In this document: positions 11,180 to 22,886 of the stretch, one piece after another
How positions within the stretch are numbered: the stretch's first letter is position 1
Layout of the letters: each line of letters begins with the position of its first letter
Assembly: GCA_020081605.1 (NCBI GenBank)
Contig: JAHREC010000045.1
Location: 1 to 64,000 of the forward strand
Source: Albifimbria verrucaria
Taxonomy: Eukaryota > Ascomycota > Sordariomycetes > Hypocreales > Stachybotryaceae
Direction of reading: 5' to 3'
DNA length: 64,000 nucleotides
Notes under the pieces: model-generated
Database searches by the model: none
Told to the model about the DNA's origin: nothing
Seen by the model: the letters and a program-made list of their open reading frames with translations, nothing else
Made by a program: the position numbers and the translations under genes

Positions 11180-14100
11180 TTAATCCTGGATAATCGATCC
11201 ACACCGCTCTACCCATATCTGGTCATTGCTCTTGAACACACATGCAATAAACGATTCGGCGTCTTTGAGAAGGCGCGACAGCTCATTGTGCAATGCATCT
11301 AAGTCTTTAGCAGGAGCTAGCTTTGACTCGCTATTCCGCGGGCTGTCCCGTTGCTTTTCCACTTGAATCCACCCAATCTCGCGAAGTACCCGGTTACTGA
11401 CCCCTTATGCTCTGTAACATCGTGTCTTTGTTAGTCGTATCACATCACTGTCCTATGATTCCTGGACTTACCAATTTTCTTAGTCATTTCCGAAATACGA
11501 AGGATCGTGCCATGATCCTCAGCGCCCCATGGGAAGTCTTTCGGTTGTAGGAACCAAAGCATCCGCGTCACCATATTCGCTGCCAACAGCGATTGTTCTT
11601 TCTGTTTGGTTTTTGGTGCCCCACTAAAACATCGTTCTTTAGGTGCTACTTGGGGTGTGACCGAAGATGAGCTCAGTGTTAAGACCAGCATTAGCATCAG
11701 GTCGCACATTTTGGTGCCAAGGATTCCTTGCAGGGTATTGTAAGCTTGCTGGTAATGTTCTAGAATTTTATGGTCGTCATCATTCTTTCCAAAAAGCTTC
11801 CGTAGCCTCTCAAAGCCTGCCTGGATCAATGGCGGGACATCCTGGAACGGGATATCGCATTGAAAGTTGATCCGTTGTTTCCTTGGTCGTTTCCGCAAGG
11901 TACTTTCGTGTTTAAAGTCAGCCTCAAGTGCTAATCGCTTTGAGCTGCCGGCCCGAGCCGTGAGCACTTCCGTCGAAAGAACCGAACCCGTTAAGCGCAC
12001 GATCCGCCGATGAGTGAGTCTTTGTCGGTGTCGACCTGGCACCCATTCGACGCCACTCGAATGCATAGCAGCTGCGAGGCCATCTATCCATTGGTCTTTT
12101 GTGACGACTTCTGGGCGTGTGTGTTGAATGGCGGCCTTTATCGTCGCAAACCAGGTGGAATGGGCTGGCGCGAAGGCGGCGGCAACCATGCTCTCTGATC
12201 CCTGTAATGCTTCGACTAGTTCCAGTGCAAAGTCTCGCCTGGTTTTGGTTGGTATATCTCGCAAGGAGCCAGAAGCTCCATCCGGCATGACCAAATCCTG
12301 GGGAGGTTCTCTAGTGCCCTGGGCGGGTTCACATGTCAATAAACGAATATCGCCAATATGATCTAGCATGACAGTGAATTTTCATCCTTACCTCCATCGA
12401 AACGGGTCGTGACAATCTTCCCAAGCTTTCAGTTCTTGACCTGCTCTGATGGAAGGCTCACCTCGACCACTTCGTATACCCCGGTTCAACTTTCTATGAA
12501 ACTGAATGGCCATAAAGTTTGACATCTGAGGGATCCATAGCTCTGCTAGCACTTTTCTAAGAACCGACTGGCCCCGATATCCCTTGGATGGACTGACCCC
12601 CAAGCTCGGAGAACCACAGCTGACTGTGGCGGTTTGCCGCTACGAACGTCCCATAGTGAAATGCAAGCGACGCTACATGCATGAGCATCGGACGGCCATC
12701 CTGTAAGAGAGGCCACTGGCCGATGTGTATGACCCCTTCTCCTTCCCTAAAATCAAGCATCGCCGGGTCGATAAAGGGCCATCCTCCGTGTTGTAGACTT
12801 TCCATTGTTCCGAGTGATCTAAATACCCGTGATGGAAGTATACGAGGATCGCCTGTCAGACAAAAGTTTCCCAGCCTGTCCAGGGCAGCTACAGCTTCTG
12901 ACGCTGCGAGCCCCAGACCTCGCGATCCAGCCATGGTAAATCGTCGCTCCATCTCCTCGATGGCTAGCTTAAATGTTCGAGCGAACGCGATAAGAACACC
13001 AGGGAAAACCGGAGGGAGAAACCGCCGCAGAATCCACGAATACGATTGCTTCTCCTTTAAGAAATATCGCTTCATCTGGACAATGGGCTGTAACACGGTA
13101 GAGAAACTCTTCTGTCCCTTTATGAGCCGTTGGACGTGTACGGTAACCACTTGTTCGAAGCGATATGAGAACTCTTCCGCCTCGATGGCTTTCTCGATAA
13201 GCAAGGCTTCTCTCTCAAATGGCTTCGACGCACCGGGGTTCTCCGGTGTCAACCGCCCTCGTATCCGATCTAGAAGTCTTGCTTGCTTGGCTCTAACCTT
13301 GGCCGCGGCTTTGGTGTCGACTTCTGGTACCGTCAGTGCTGCCGTTGCTGAGCCTTGACTTGCGAGAAGGGCATCGGCGCGATGGCGGTACACGGACTTT
13401 AGCGCGCAGTATCCTTGAAACTCGCCGAAGGATACAACATCAGCACCCTGGTTCGAAAAACTCATGTTGTCCTCTATAATGGCCAGGAGATTGTTCTTGA
13501 GGAAGGCGGGCGGCTTTGGTGATGAAAAATTGCCATATGCCGAGTGGAAGCCCAGCGGATAAAAGGTATAGTCTCGAGAGCTAGCATATTCCCGAGCCAA
13601 ACAGTTCCTGTCTGCGAGAAGACAAAAGACCTGGTCTTGGTCCTGGTCTTGACCTCCGCCGGTGGTGCAGTGCAAGTTTGTAGCAACGGCATAGGATATA
13701 CTCGTCAAGTGATCTAAATTGTATTTGTGCTCTAACTCCGTACGAAGTTGGAGCAATCCGGGGCTGAAGTGTTCATCTTGCGATTCCAGCGGGCTCCTGG
13801 ATGTTGCGCCATTCGCGGCACCTGCAATCTGCTCATTTGGGCCTTGTACGAAGAGACTTGAGTTATCACGACTGCTTGGCTCAACTGCTTGCTCTTCCTC
13901 CGAATCAACTTCGCTTTCTTCTTCCATATCGCCCTGGTATCTTCGCTCCTCGTCGCTATCCTCATCTTCTTCTTCGTCGTCGTCGTCTTCGTCATCATCA
14001 TCCGGTCGTATGCGAGTTTCCCGCGGGAGATTTTGGACTCCTTCGGTCACTTCCATCTCTATGTTGGCGCCGTAGTCGTATGCATGAAAAGCAGGAAGGT

Positions 14101-15061
14101 TGTCGGACCAGAACGTTTCGTGGGCATACATTTCAACGAAACTGGCCCATCCGTCCATGAAAAATTCCTGGAACATGGTCCACTTATTGTACGTTATCTG
14201 TTGAGACGATCTACCGCCCAGCTTCCATGCTGCCTCAATTCCTTCGCCAAGCAGTTCGCCACTCGTGAAGACTGATTTGATATAGGACGCGAGCGCTTCG
14301 GCATGGTGTTTGACCATGCCGGTCCCATGCTTGGCTGCGTCACGACGTTTGCGATTGCCGTTCCCGGGTCGTGTGGGGTGCATAACGATAAACCACTGCT
14401 CTCGCGTCGCGGCCACCGCAACACGAAAAGTTCGGTTTGTCAGGTCGAACGATATATTACTGCCTCGTTTCACGCTGTAAGGTGCTTGCCAATGCTGGAA
14501 GGAAATTGTCACGTTATCGAAGAATCGATCGCTACGCCGACTGATCGGCTGCAATGGGGCTCCCTCGATGCAAATGAAGTCGAGGTAGAATATTGGATAG
14601 TAGTTGTCTTTGTCGCTGGCGGGTCGCGAGCCGGCTTTTCGGCTACCATAATCCATGGTGAATGGTCGTTGAAGTATCGAGATCGCTTCAGCACCTTTGA
14701 ATTCAGGCGCCCTGGTTTTCGCTATGAATTCATCACCTGAGTATATGCGGCATGTCAGTGTTGTCCCTCTAAATTGGTGGACGGCTCCTTTTCCTTACAT
14801 TTGTAGTGGTAGGTACCTCTTGAGCGATCAATCCTCCATGTGCGTGATTCACGCTCCGCTGTCGCAGATCCATCCTCAGAGCCCACCGCGGACTCCCTTA
14901 AATAGTCATCATCCGCGCTGTCGTGCGATGGGTATGCACTCTGCTCGTGGTCATCATCCTCAAGCTCTGGATTGCCACTACCCGACACAAAACTGGCTCC
15001 CTCCTGGTCAAGAGAACCATCGAGTATGACGCTGTTGGTTTCGAGTTCCCGATGTACTCAT
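11180..15061 (-). CDS. Very large protein of unknown function, partner of the DGQHR-domain gene
   Basis: At least four exons form one gene. Exon 1 ends at 14799 and joins through a 62-bp intron (14798-14737, GTAAGG..CTCAG) to give YKCDEFIAKTRAPEF. The main exon encodes about 700 residues, including HPTRPGNGNRKRRD and an acidic tract at residues 219-255 (Asp/Glu runs). A one-base shift in a GGGGG run near 12600 leads into LGVSPSKGYRGQSVL. Further exons are 12369-11472 (also bearing FERLRKLFGK) and, after a 68-bp intron (11471-11404), SNRVLREIGWIQVEK to the stop at 11180. The junction near 12400 is unresolved. Total is roughly 1,200-1,270 residues. No enzyme motif is recognised; the acidic tract and basic patches suggest a nuclear role. 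The start is uncertain (ATG at 15061 is offset by one frame from the first coding block). It lies about 390 bp downstream of, and in line with, the DGQHR gene. Confidence 0.6.
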
Positions 15062-15450
15062 GGTGTTGGGTGGGTATTTGCTTGATGGTGGTATTATTTT
15101 AAGGTAACTCACAGAGACTGACCCTAACCCAAGACTTGACGACTACGCAAATCTCGCTACGCCCGGGGGCGAAAGGTGTCTCCTACGTGTCAAGCATATC
15201 GGCTTAGTAAAGAACGCGACCATAAATGAATGAATAGCATTGGCAGTTCCTTTCCTTTTCTTTTTGGCAAAGCAAAATTTAATTGAACCATGTTGACCTA
15301 GCTACACATCCGATTCGTCCACCAGCACTTGACGTGGCGTGTTTCCTGCTGCCCGTCCCAATGCAAGCCAGCTATTAGCCTCAATGACGAGATGGAAATC
15401 GTGTTCTACCACATTGTATAGGGTAAAGGGTCAAATGTATGAAAGGAGGA

Positions 15451-17776
15451 TTAAGACGCAGCTAATCGGCCTCTCCAACCTGACTTCCTCGCCGGCATGG
15501 GACTAAACGGCAGCGGATTTCGGGAGCTACTAGGTTCGCTCTGGCTTGAGCCTACATCCGTTTGCGTTGGTTTTGGCTGCCGTCGACGCGCATCCTTGCC
15601 ATCATCCGGGCCGTCCCGCGCTCTAAGCGGTTGCCCCTTTTCATTCGCCTGACTCTCTCTTTGCTTTTCTGTTTCAGCCACGGATACCTGGTCTGGACCA
15701 TTTTGCGATTCTTCTCCACCATCATCTGAGCGAACCTCCTGATCCCCCGATGCCCCATGCTCAGAGGGCACATTGGCAGCTACACTCATGGTGCGCACCG
15801 TTGGATCATCCACTGCTGACTCCCGGGATGCGGCGTCCATCGTCGGTCCCGGCTCATTCGTCTTTGTTTCTTGGCTCCGCTTGAGCATGAGGAGATTGTA
15901 CTCTTTCCCGGTCGATTCTATAATGACGCGATCCGCATCTGCTAGCTTGTTTTGCGACGGCCCGTTCTGATCGTCACGAAGAGCTTGGCGACATCGATCA
16001 GCCACCCATTTTACGATGCATCCGTCGATCGCCGCTGCAAGTTGACCAGAGGCTTCCTTGCTGTTCAATGCAGGGTTTTCAGCCACCTCAGGCACGCGTG
16101 AAGCTAGGGCACATACAGCACGCGTTACGGCTGAGCATCCCTTGAGGCTATTGGCGGGAGATAAACCCAGGCCATCGCCGCCCTTTGAAGCAACCCACCA
16201 TGGACGAAACTTGGGGCCAAGGGAAGTTTCGACAATATGAAGCAGGTTTTGCCAGAATCTGTCAACAAACCTCTCTGCGTATACGGCGCCGTTGCGGTCG
16301 TTCGGGTCCGGCATGGCCTTCAGATAGCCTTTTGTCACCGGGTGAGTCAATGATTGCTGCCGCCGACGAACAAAATCCAGAATCTCCCGTTCGAGCATGA
16401 TCGACCGCTTATCTGCAAGCCTCATCGCCTTTTCATCCGTGCCGTTCTGTAATCGTTTGATGAAGCCCTTCCTCAGCGGGAGCTTGTTTGCTTTGCGCTT
16501 GTCCGCGACGACTTCCGAGTCGCGATCGATCCACAGAACCACATGGATCATTACCTCCATCATGGTCTGGCATACGTCTTTTGGCGTCTCGAGCAGACTG
16601 TGAACATCCGGGAGGCGGAAGCTCGGATTCTCGATGAGAAACTCGTACAATTCCCGATACGCCGCATCGTCCAGTGCAGTGAGAAACCGAGCCGTCCGAC
16701 GTGCACCAGGCCCGACTCGATCACCATCCCCTTCCTTCGGGTCGTTGTAGAATAACTTTCGTATCGCGCTCGCTGTCACATTCTTTTCGCCTGCCGCCAA
16801 TACGTACACCATCTTTTTCCAGTCCGAACCGCGAACGTATTTGGTAGCATCTCCTGGCAATTCCTTGAGCTTCTTCCCGACGGCATCGGTTATTGTAAAG
16901 CAATACTAGAGTCTCTCAGCCTTGTCCATACTTCGAGCCTGCCGATGTTATCGGGCGGGTATTCATGTAAACACAACTTACTGCATCAAATCTTCTGCTA
17001 GCTAATTGCTCCCACTTAGATATATTAAAGGTGTCTTTTCCGACCGTGGTACTGCAGTAGCTTGTAATCTTAGACGCCCAGCTCTTGTTGTTCCATAAAG
17101 TGCCTAGTCGGCCGGTGGGAAAATTCGGGTTTCCACCGAGACGCAACAAGTCAAGCATTTGGGCTTCAACTTCGCTTTTCTTCCCATGAAACAAACTCTC
17201 GTCTTGCTTGGACGCCATGACAAGCTGCATCCAGATCTGACCATGGCTGTCTGGGAGCAACAGGTCGCTGCGGTTGACTCGCAGTTGAAGGTTGAGCTTG
17301 GGTGGAAGCGCGTCTAGTATCTGATTTAATCATCTTGCTTCTTGAGAACCTGACTTGGTTTTGCCCCTGTTATTTTGGGGCGTGGAGGTCGACTTACCTT
17401 TGTCGTAAATTATGCCGGTCCACCAGAGCTCCGTGTCTGGCAACTTCTTGCGTTTCACTAGCCTTCGCAAAGCTGCCACTCGGTGTTGACCATCCATAAT
17501 CTCGAGTGGCTCCTGATTGATGTCCAGCCAACCATCAAGGTCGCGTAATTCTTGTCCGTCATCTTGTGAAGTTGAGTCTTTTTGCTGTTGCTCCTTTATG
17601 TACTTCTGCATGGCTTGTGACGTACACGACACCAAGATGTAGTTCTCCTCGCTAGTTCGTGCTAAATTCTGCTCAAACACTTCATCGAGATCAATGACAT
17701 GTTTGTCATCAACCTGACAGTTCTCTCCATTTTCCCATTCAGGCGTGAGGGCCTCGAATGGTATCTTAACCACCAT
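15451..17776 (-). CDS. DGQHR-domain (ParB/DndB-like) protein
   Basis: Three exons join cleanly: 17776-17398, then an 84-bp intron (GTAAGT..CTAG), 17313-16982, then a 76-bp intron (GTAAGT..CTAG), then 16905-15451. Both junctions restore smooth text (YDK|DALPPKLNLQLRVN and RFDA|YCFTITDAVG). The first exon carries PLEIMDGQHRVAALRRLV at residues 90-107; the DGQHR box is the signature of the ParB/sulfiredoxin-fold family that includes bacterial DndB/DpdB. It is followed by LPDSHGQIWMQL, a long helical region, and a Ser/Glu/Asp-rich disordered tail with a basic C-terminus. Product about 720 residues from this ATG. A further coding block at about 17990-17790 (SFVRSSWGKDNNKRRREG, VAYSVKHFMKPKQSDVKR type text) lies one base out of frame just upstream, so the true start is probably farther 5'. 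Function in fungi is unknown; a nucleotide- or DNA-binding role is inferred from the fold. Confidence 0.7.
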
Positions 17777-18525
17777 GAGCTGGTAAGGCTTCGCTTGACG
17801 TCGGATTGTTTGGGTTTCATGAAATGCTTGACTGAGTACGCCACCGCCTTTATCACGCTTACTCCCTCGCGCCTTCTTTTGTTGTTATCTTTTCCCCATG
17901 AACTTCGGACGAATTGGCTTTTCTCTTCGTCATTTCTGATGTCCTTTGCGCTCACAGGCTCAGTGTCAATGATGCTGAAGTTATATGATGAGTGTATAGG
18001 GTAGGGTGGTGTCGGGTAACAACTCGGGGAAGAGTTTCGGCGACAGGATGCATAAAAATGGAAAATAGAGTACTCTGCATGACCTTGGCCCTGGTTACAA
18101 AGCCGCAGGGTGTCTGAGGGCGCCACCAGCATATACCTTGTTCATGCGAATGTGGCTGAATAGGCATCAAGCTAATGTCTCTCCCCGTTGCAAGCCCTGC
18201 TGAAAAAGGCGCGACTGTACTGCTGACGCGCGTTTTAAATACGAAACAAAAGGGGAGAAAAGAAAAAGCAAAGTGAAAACAACAAACACGGTCATAAATA
18301 GAAGACATTAAGTACAAAGAGGCGAAGGCTGCTCTTCACTCCACTTCTGTTTATTTCATCTTTAGGCACACAAGAATAGTCCACCAAGTGACTTCCTCCA
18401 GGCGAGATCCTCGACAAATGCTTTAATATTAATATTAAGTGCGAATCCAGGAAACTTGCACTGATGGAAACTGCGGGTACGATTTCGTCGCTATTCATAG
18501 TGTGTTCGGGACCTTGCCATCGGAA
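17777..18525 (-). other. Probable 5' extension and promoter of the DGQHR gene
   Basis: Between about 17990 and 17790 the minus strand encodes a plausible N-terminus (NFSIIDTEPVSAKDIRND.. to PKQSDVKR) that meets the main frame after a one-base shift near 17790. Beyond 18000 no coding signal is convincing, and the rest is likely promoter and leader. Confidence 0.45.
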
Positions 18526-18531
18526 AGACTA

Positions 18532-18715
18532 ACTACCATATTTCGCCCCGGGGCGAAACTGATTCATTTACTATGGTTCCGAACCAGGACATCTGACATG
18601 CAATAAATAAATCGGTTTGGCAGGGTGAAACACATACGACTGTTTGTAGGGAATTGGTTGGAGTTTGGTAGAAGGGCCCGTATGTCAGTTTCGCCCCGGG
18701 GTGAAATATGGTAGT
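18532..18715. mobile_element. 184-bp MITE-like element with 31-bp inverted repeats
   Basis: The ends are near-perfect 31-bp terminal inverted repeats (18532-18562 and 18685-18715, one mismatch) beginning ACTACCATATTTC. Each repeat contains the palindrome TTTCGCCCCGGGGCGAAA (one arm has a C-to-T difference). TA dinucleotides flank both ends (18530-18531 and 18716-18717), as expected of a Tc1/mariner-type target duplication. The 122-bp interior has no coding capacity, so it would depend on a transposase elsewhere. Short open frames crossing it are incidental. Confidence 0.82.
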
Positions 18716-18775
18716 TAGTTCCACCATCAGTGGCACTCAGTTGTTGCATGTCGTTCTATTAGAGTAGACCCCACT

Positions 18776-18797
18776 TATTTTCGCCCCGGGGTCAAAA
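18776..18797. repeat. Isolated half of the MITE inverted repeat
   Basis: A third copy of the motif ATTTTCGCCCCGGGG lies 60 bp right of the MITE, with a diverged right arm (TCAAAA rather than CGAAA). It may be a degenerate end of a second copy. Confidence 0.55.
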
Positions 18798-18830
18798 TTC
18801 ACCTGATGCATTACGGCCCGCCCCTACGCC

Positions 18831-18914
18831 CCATTATTATTATTATTATTATTATTAGTAGTAGTAGTAGTAGTTGTCGTAATTTAGTAGTAGTGGCAGA
18901 CACATTCACGTATG

Positions 18915-18982
<68 letters not shown>
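18831..18982. repeat. Compound microsatellite: ATT, TAG and CA runs
   Basis: ATT units (18831-18857) pass into TAG units, then CATACA units and finally an uninterrupted CA run to about 18978. Spurious frames encode poly-Ile/Ser and Thr-His repeats. The array borders the AT-rich block. Confidence 0.95.
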
Positions 18983-18983
<1 letters not shown>

Positions 18984-19019
18984 TTAACCCTATACCCAAG
19001 CACGGAATACCCCTCTACA

Positions 19020-22000
19020 ATTAATTTTCTATTAATTTATTTATAGAATAGTTATTTTTAAATTATAGTTTTTTTATTTAATTCTAGCTCTTTTAAGGAT
19101 AGTTATTATTTTATTTTTATTTAATTAAATTATAAATAAATACTTTTAATATTATTATAATCTAGATTAGATTTTATATTTAATTCGTTTTAATTATTTA
19201 AGTTATCTTTATTATTTTTAATAATATATAGATTTAGCTTTTATTCTATTAATCTAGGTTTAATTTCTATAAAGATTCTTATTAAGGCTTTATTTTATTT
19301 ATAATATTCTTTTAGGTTCTAAGGATCCTATAAGATTTCCTTAATTATATTATTATATTTTTATATACTATAGGTATTAAAGGTACTAGATTAATTCAGA
19401 GAGTTATTTTATAGCTTTTAAGGTTATATATTTAGGATTTTTATTTTAATAAAGGATTAAATATTAAGCTTAAATAATTTATATTATATTAAAGTTAGTA
19501 TATTTAGGTATTATTTAGGATTTATTAAGTTAAAATAATATTTATTTTCTTTAATTAGCCTGAATTTATTTTTTTATTTTTTTTTTTAAATAAATAATAA
19601 TCTTATATATAATAGCCTTTTTATTATAATTATAATAAAAGAAGTTTTTTTAGGCTTTTTTTATTTTTAATCTTTTAAATAATCTTAAATTCTATAGATT
19701 TTATATAAATTCTATAGAATATTTTTTTTATTAATTCTTTTTTTTTATTTATAAAGATTTATAGTTTTAGTTTTTTTATATTAAAGCTTTTAATAGTATA
19801 AATAATTATTAATTTTAATAATTATAATAATATATTTAATTAATATTTTTAATTATTTTATTTTATATAGTTTATTTTTAATATTTTCTTTAAATTTATT
19901 ATAAAATAAACTTATAAGAATATTATTATTCTATTTAAGGAATAATATTTAATATTTAAGGTTAAAGATATAAATTAATATTAAATAAGTTTAGTAAATT
20001 TTTTTAATTTTCTATTCTATCTTTTTTTTTTTATTTATAGCTTTAAACTATTTATATATAGCTTTTTTAAAATATATATAATTACTAAAGATATTATTAA
20101 TTTTATTATTATATTTAATAAATATTAAATATTTATAATAATCTTCTATAATAAAATTAAATTAAAAGCTACTTTTCCTTTAAACTATTTATATATAATA
20201 AATACTTTACTTTTTATATTAACTAAAGAGCTTAGGAAATAAATAAAGTATATTTAATATTAAATTAAGAATATTTTAATCTTATTAATATTTTTATTAA
20301 ATTTATTTAATAAGCTTAGCTTTAATAAGGCTTTTAACTTTATAATAAATTAATTTTAAAGTATATTAACTTTAGCTTAAAGTATTTTAAACTATATTTA
20401 ATAATTAAATAAAATATAAATTAATATTAATTTATTATTATTTATAATAAATAACTAAGATTATAATAACTAAGGCTATTTAGCCTAACCTTAAATATTT
20501 TTTAATTAATTATTATAATTATTATTTTAAATAATAAATAATATTATCTAGAATAAGAGCTATTAATATATAATAATTAGGGATTATTTTATATTATAAA
20601 ATAAATATAAAGTAAATAAGATTAAGGTTATTTATTCTTAAATAAATAAATAAAACTTATTTTTAATTTAAAATAATATATATTAAGTTATTAATTAAAT
20701 TAAATTACTTTTTAAGGAATTTAATTAAGAAAATAGCTTAATAATTATATATTATTAATAGCTAATAATCTTTTAATTAATAACTAGAAGAAAACTCTTA
20801 TTTATATATTTATAATTTTATATATTATTATATAAAATAGCTTAAAATACTTAGTATTATTATACTTTAATATTCTATTATATAGTATACTATAATATTT
20901 TTTTTTTTATTAAGTTTTATTTATTCTTTTTATAATATCTTTTTAGTCTATATTTTATTATATTAAGTAATTATTTTACTTTTTTATCCTTAATTAAATA
21001 AACTTCTATATATAGTTTATTATAGTATAAGCTTCTATATTATTTATATTATAAAGATAGATATAGTATATAGTTATATTTAATTATCCTATAGACTTAG
21101 GTTAGTCTATTCTAATATATTTTAGGTATTATATTAATATAGGTTATAATATTAGAGAGTATTAATTCTACTATTAGGTTATATTTATTTATTCAGTTAT
21201 AATAATACTTTAGTTATTTAACTTTATTAATTATATATTCAGGGAATCTTTTTAATTAGCTGCTTATCTATATATATAAACCCTTCTGGTGCTTTTTATA
21301 TTCTCTTATTGAAGGTTTGGTTATAATAGGGTCCTTTGCTATACCCTTGCCTTAATAGGTTCTATTATAGCTAGATCAGGTTATTATTTTTTCTATTATC
21401 TTAGTTATGGTATTAGCTAGGGTTATAATATATATATAATATTAAATTAATAAATAATAATAAGAGAATATTATATAAGAATAATTAATATAATTAATAT
21501 AGTAATATAATAGGATTTAAGTAGGCTTAAAAGTATAAATTAAAGAAGATAATTAATAAAAAAAGAATAATAATTAATAATACTCCTAAGCTTAATACTA
21601 AAGCGAAGGAGTAAAATACTTTATTGCTCTTAGTAAGAAGAAGATATTAATATATAAATAGGAGTTTTCTCCTGGTTATTAATTAAGAAGATTATTAGCT
21701 ATTAATAATATATAGTTACTAAGCTACTTTTTAATTAAGTTCCTTAAAGAATAACTTAACTTAATTAATAATCTAATATATATTATTTTAAGTTAAAATA
21801 AGCCCTATTTATTTATTTAAGGATAAATAACCTTAATCTTACCTACTCTATACCTACTTTATAATATAGAATAACCCTGATTATTATATTTATTTATTCT
21901 TTCTTATAATATCTTCTTAATCTAGGTTTTATTATATTATATAATATATTTATTTATTAATTTATCCTTAATTTAATAAACTTCTATATATAGTTAGCTA

Positions 22001-22824
22001 TAATAGAGGCTATTATAATATTTATATTATAGAGGCAGTTATAGTATATATTTATACTTAGTTATTCTATAGATTTAGGTTAATTTATTTTAATATATTT
22101 TAAATATTTTATTAATATAGATTATAATATATAATAAATAATAATAAAAAAATATTATATAAAAATAATTAATATAATTAATATAATAATATAATAAAAT
22201 TAAAAAGATTTTTAAATATAAATTAAAATTATTAATTAATTAAAAATAAATTAAATAATATTAATTTAATTTATAAAAGAATATTAATATATAAATAATA
22301 ATTTTTTTAATTATTAATTAAAAATTATTAATTATTAATAATATTTAATTATTAAATTATTTTTAAATTAATTTTTTTATAAATAGTTTATTTTAAATTA
22401 AAAATAAATTTTATTATTTATTAAAAAATAATAATTTTAATTTTATTTATTTTATATTTATTTTATAATATAAAATTATTTTTAATTATTATAATTAATA
22501 ATAATTATATAATATTATTTTAAATTAAAATAAATTTTATTTATTTATTTAAAAATAATTATTTAATTTTATTTATTTTATATTTATTATATAATATAAA
22601 ATAATTTTAATTATTATATAATTAAAATTAAAATTCAATTTAATTTATAAAATATAATTTTTTTATAAAAATATATTTAATATTTATATAAATATTTTTA
22701 TATAATAAATAAATAAATAATTTAATTTATAAAAAATAATTTAATTTAATTAATAATATAATATATTATTTTTAATTAAAATAAATTTTATTTTTTATAT
22801 TTATATTATAATATAAAATAATTA
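19020..22824. repeat. 3.8-kb AT-rich block, RIP-degraded repeats
   Basis: Almost pure A/T with no open frame of note; residual G and C sit mainly in AGG, CTT and TAGC contexts. This is the expected end state of RIP on repeated DNA. Internal duplications remain visible: a direct repeat at about 20905-21145 and 21893-22125 (both with AAACTTCTATATATAG), and a segment at 21640-21890 that is repeated at 22290-22560, recurs in inverted orientation at about 20580-20850, and has a far less degraded relative at 34150-34410. The block is therefore a nest of retroelement copies. Confidence 0.85.
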
Positions 22825-22848
22825 TTAGGGTTAGGGTTAGGGTTAGGG
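22825..22848. repeat. Interstitial TTAGGG tract (four perfect repeats)
   Basis: Four exact TTAGGG units sit exactly at the junction of the AT-rich block and GC-normal sequence. They read TTAGGG on the plus strand, the orientation of a right chromosome end, opposite to the terminal array at position 1. They are unmutated although the neighbouring DNA is heavily degraded. Confidence 0.95.
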
Positions 22849-22886
22849 TGTTAACATGGCGTGATTGCAGTTTTGCGTTGGGAATG

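Noticed and set aside
12681..13358. 225-codon plus-strand frame
   Set aside because: It is antisense to the large minus-strand gene, whose frame is longer, carries the acidic tract and connects through introns.
13719..14275. Plus-strand frames with poly-Ser or hydrophobic runs
   Set aside because: They are shadows of the Asp/Glu codon run of the minus-strand gene.
18806..19024. Open frames rich in Ile/Ser and Thr-His, or Cys-Val on the other strand
   Set aside because: They are microsatellite translations (ATT, TAG and CA runs), not proteins.
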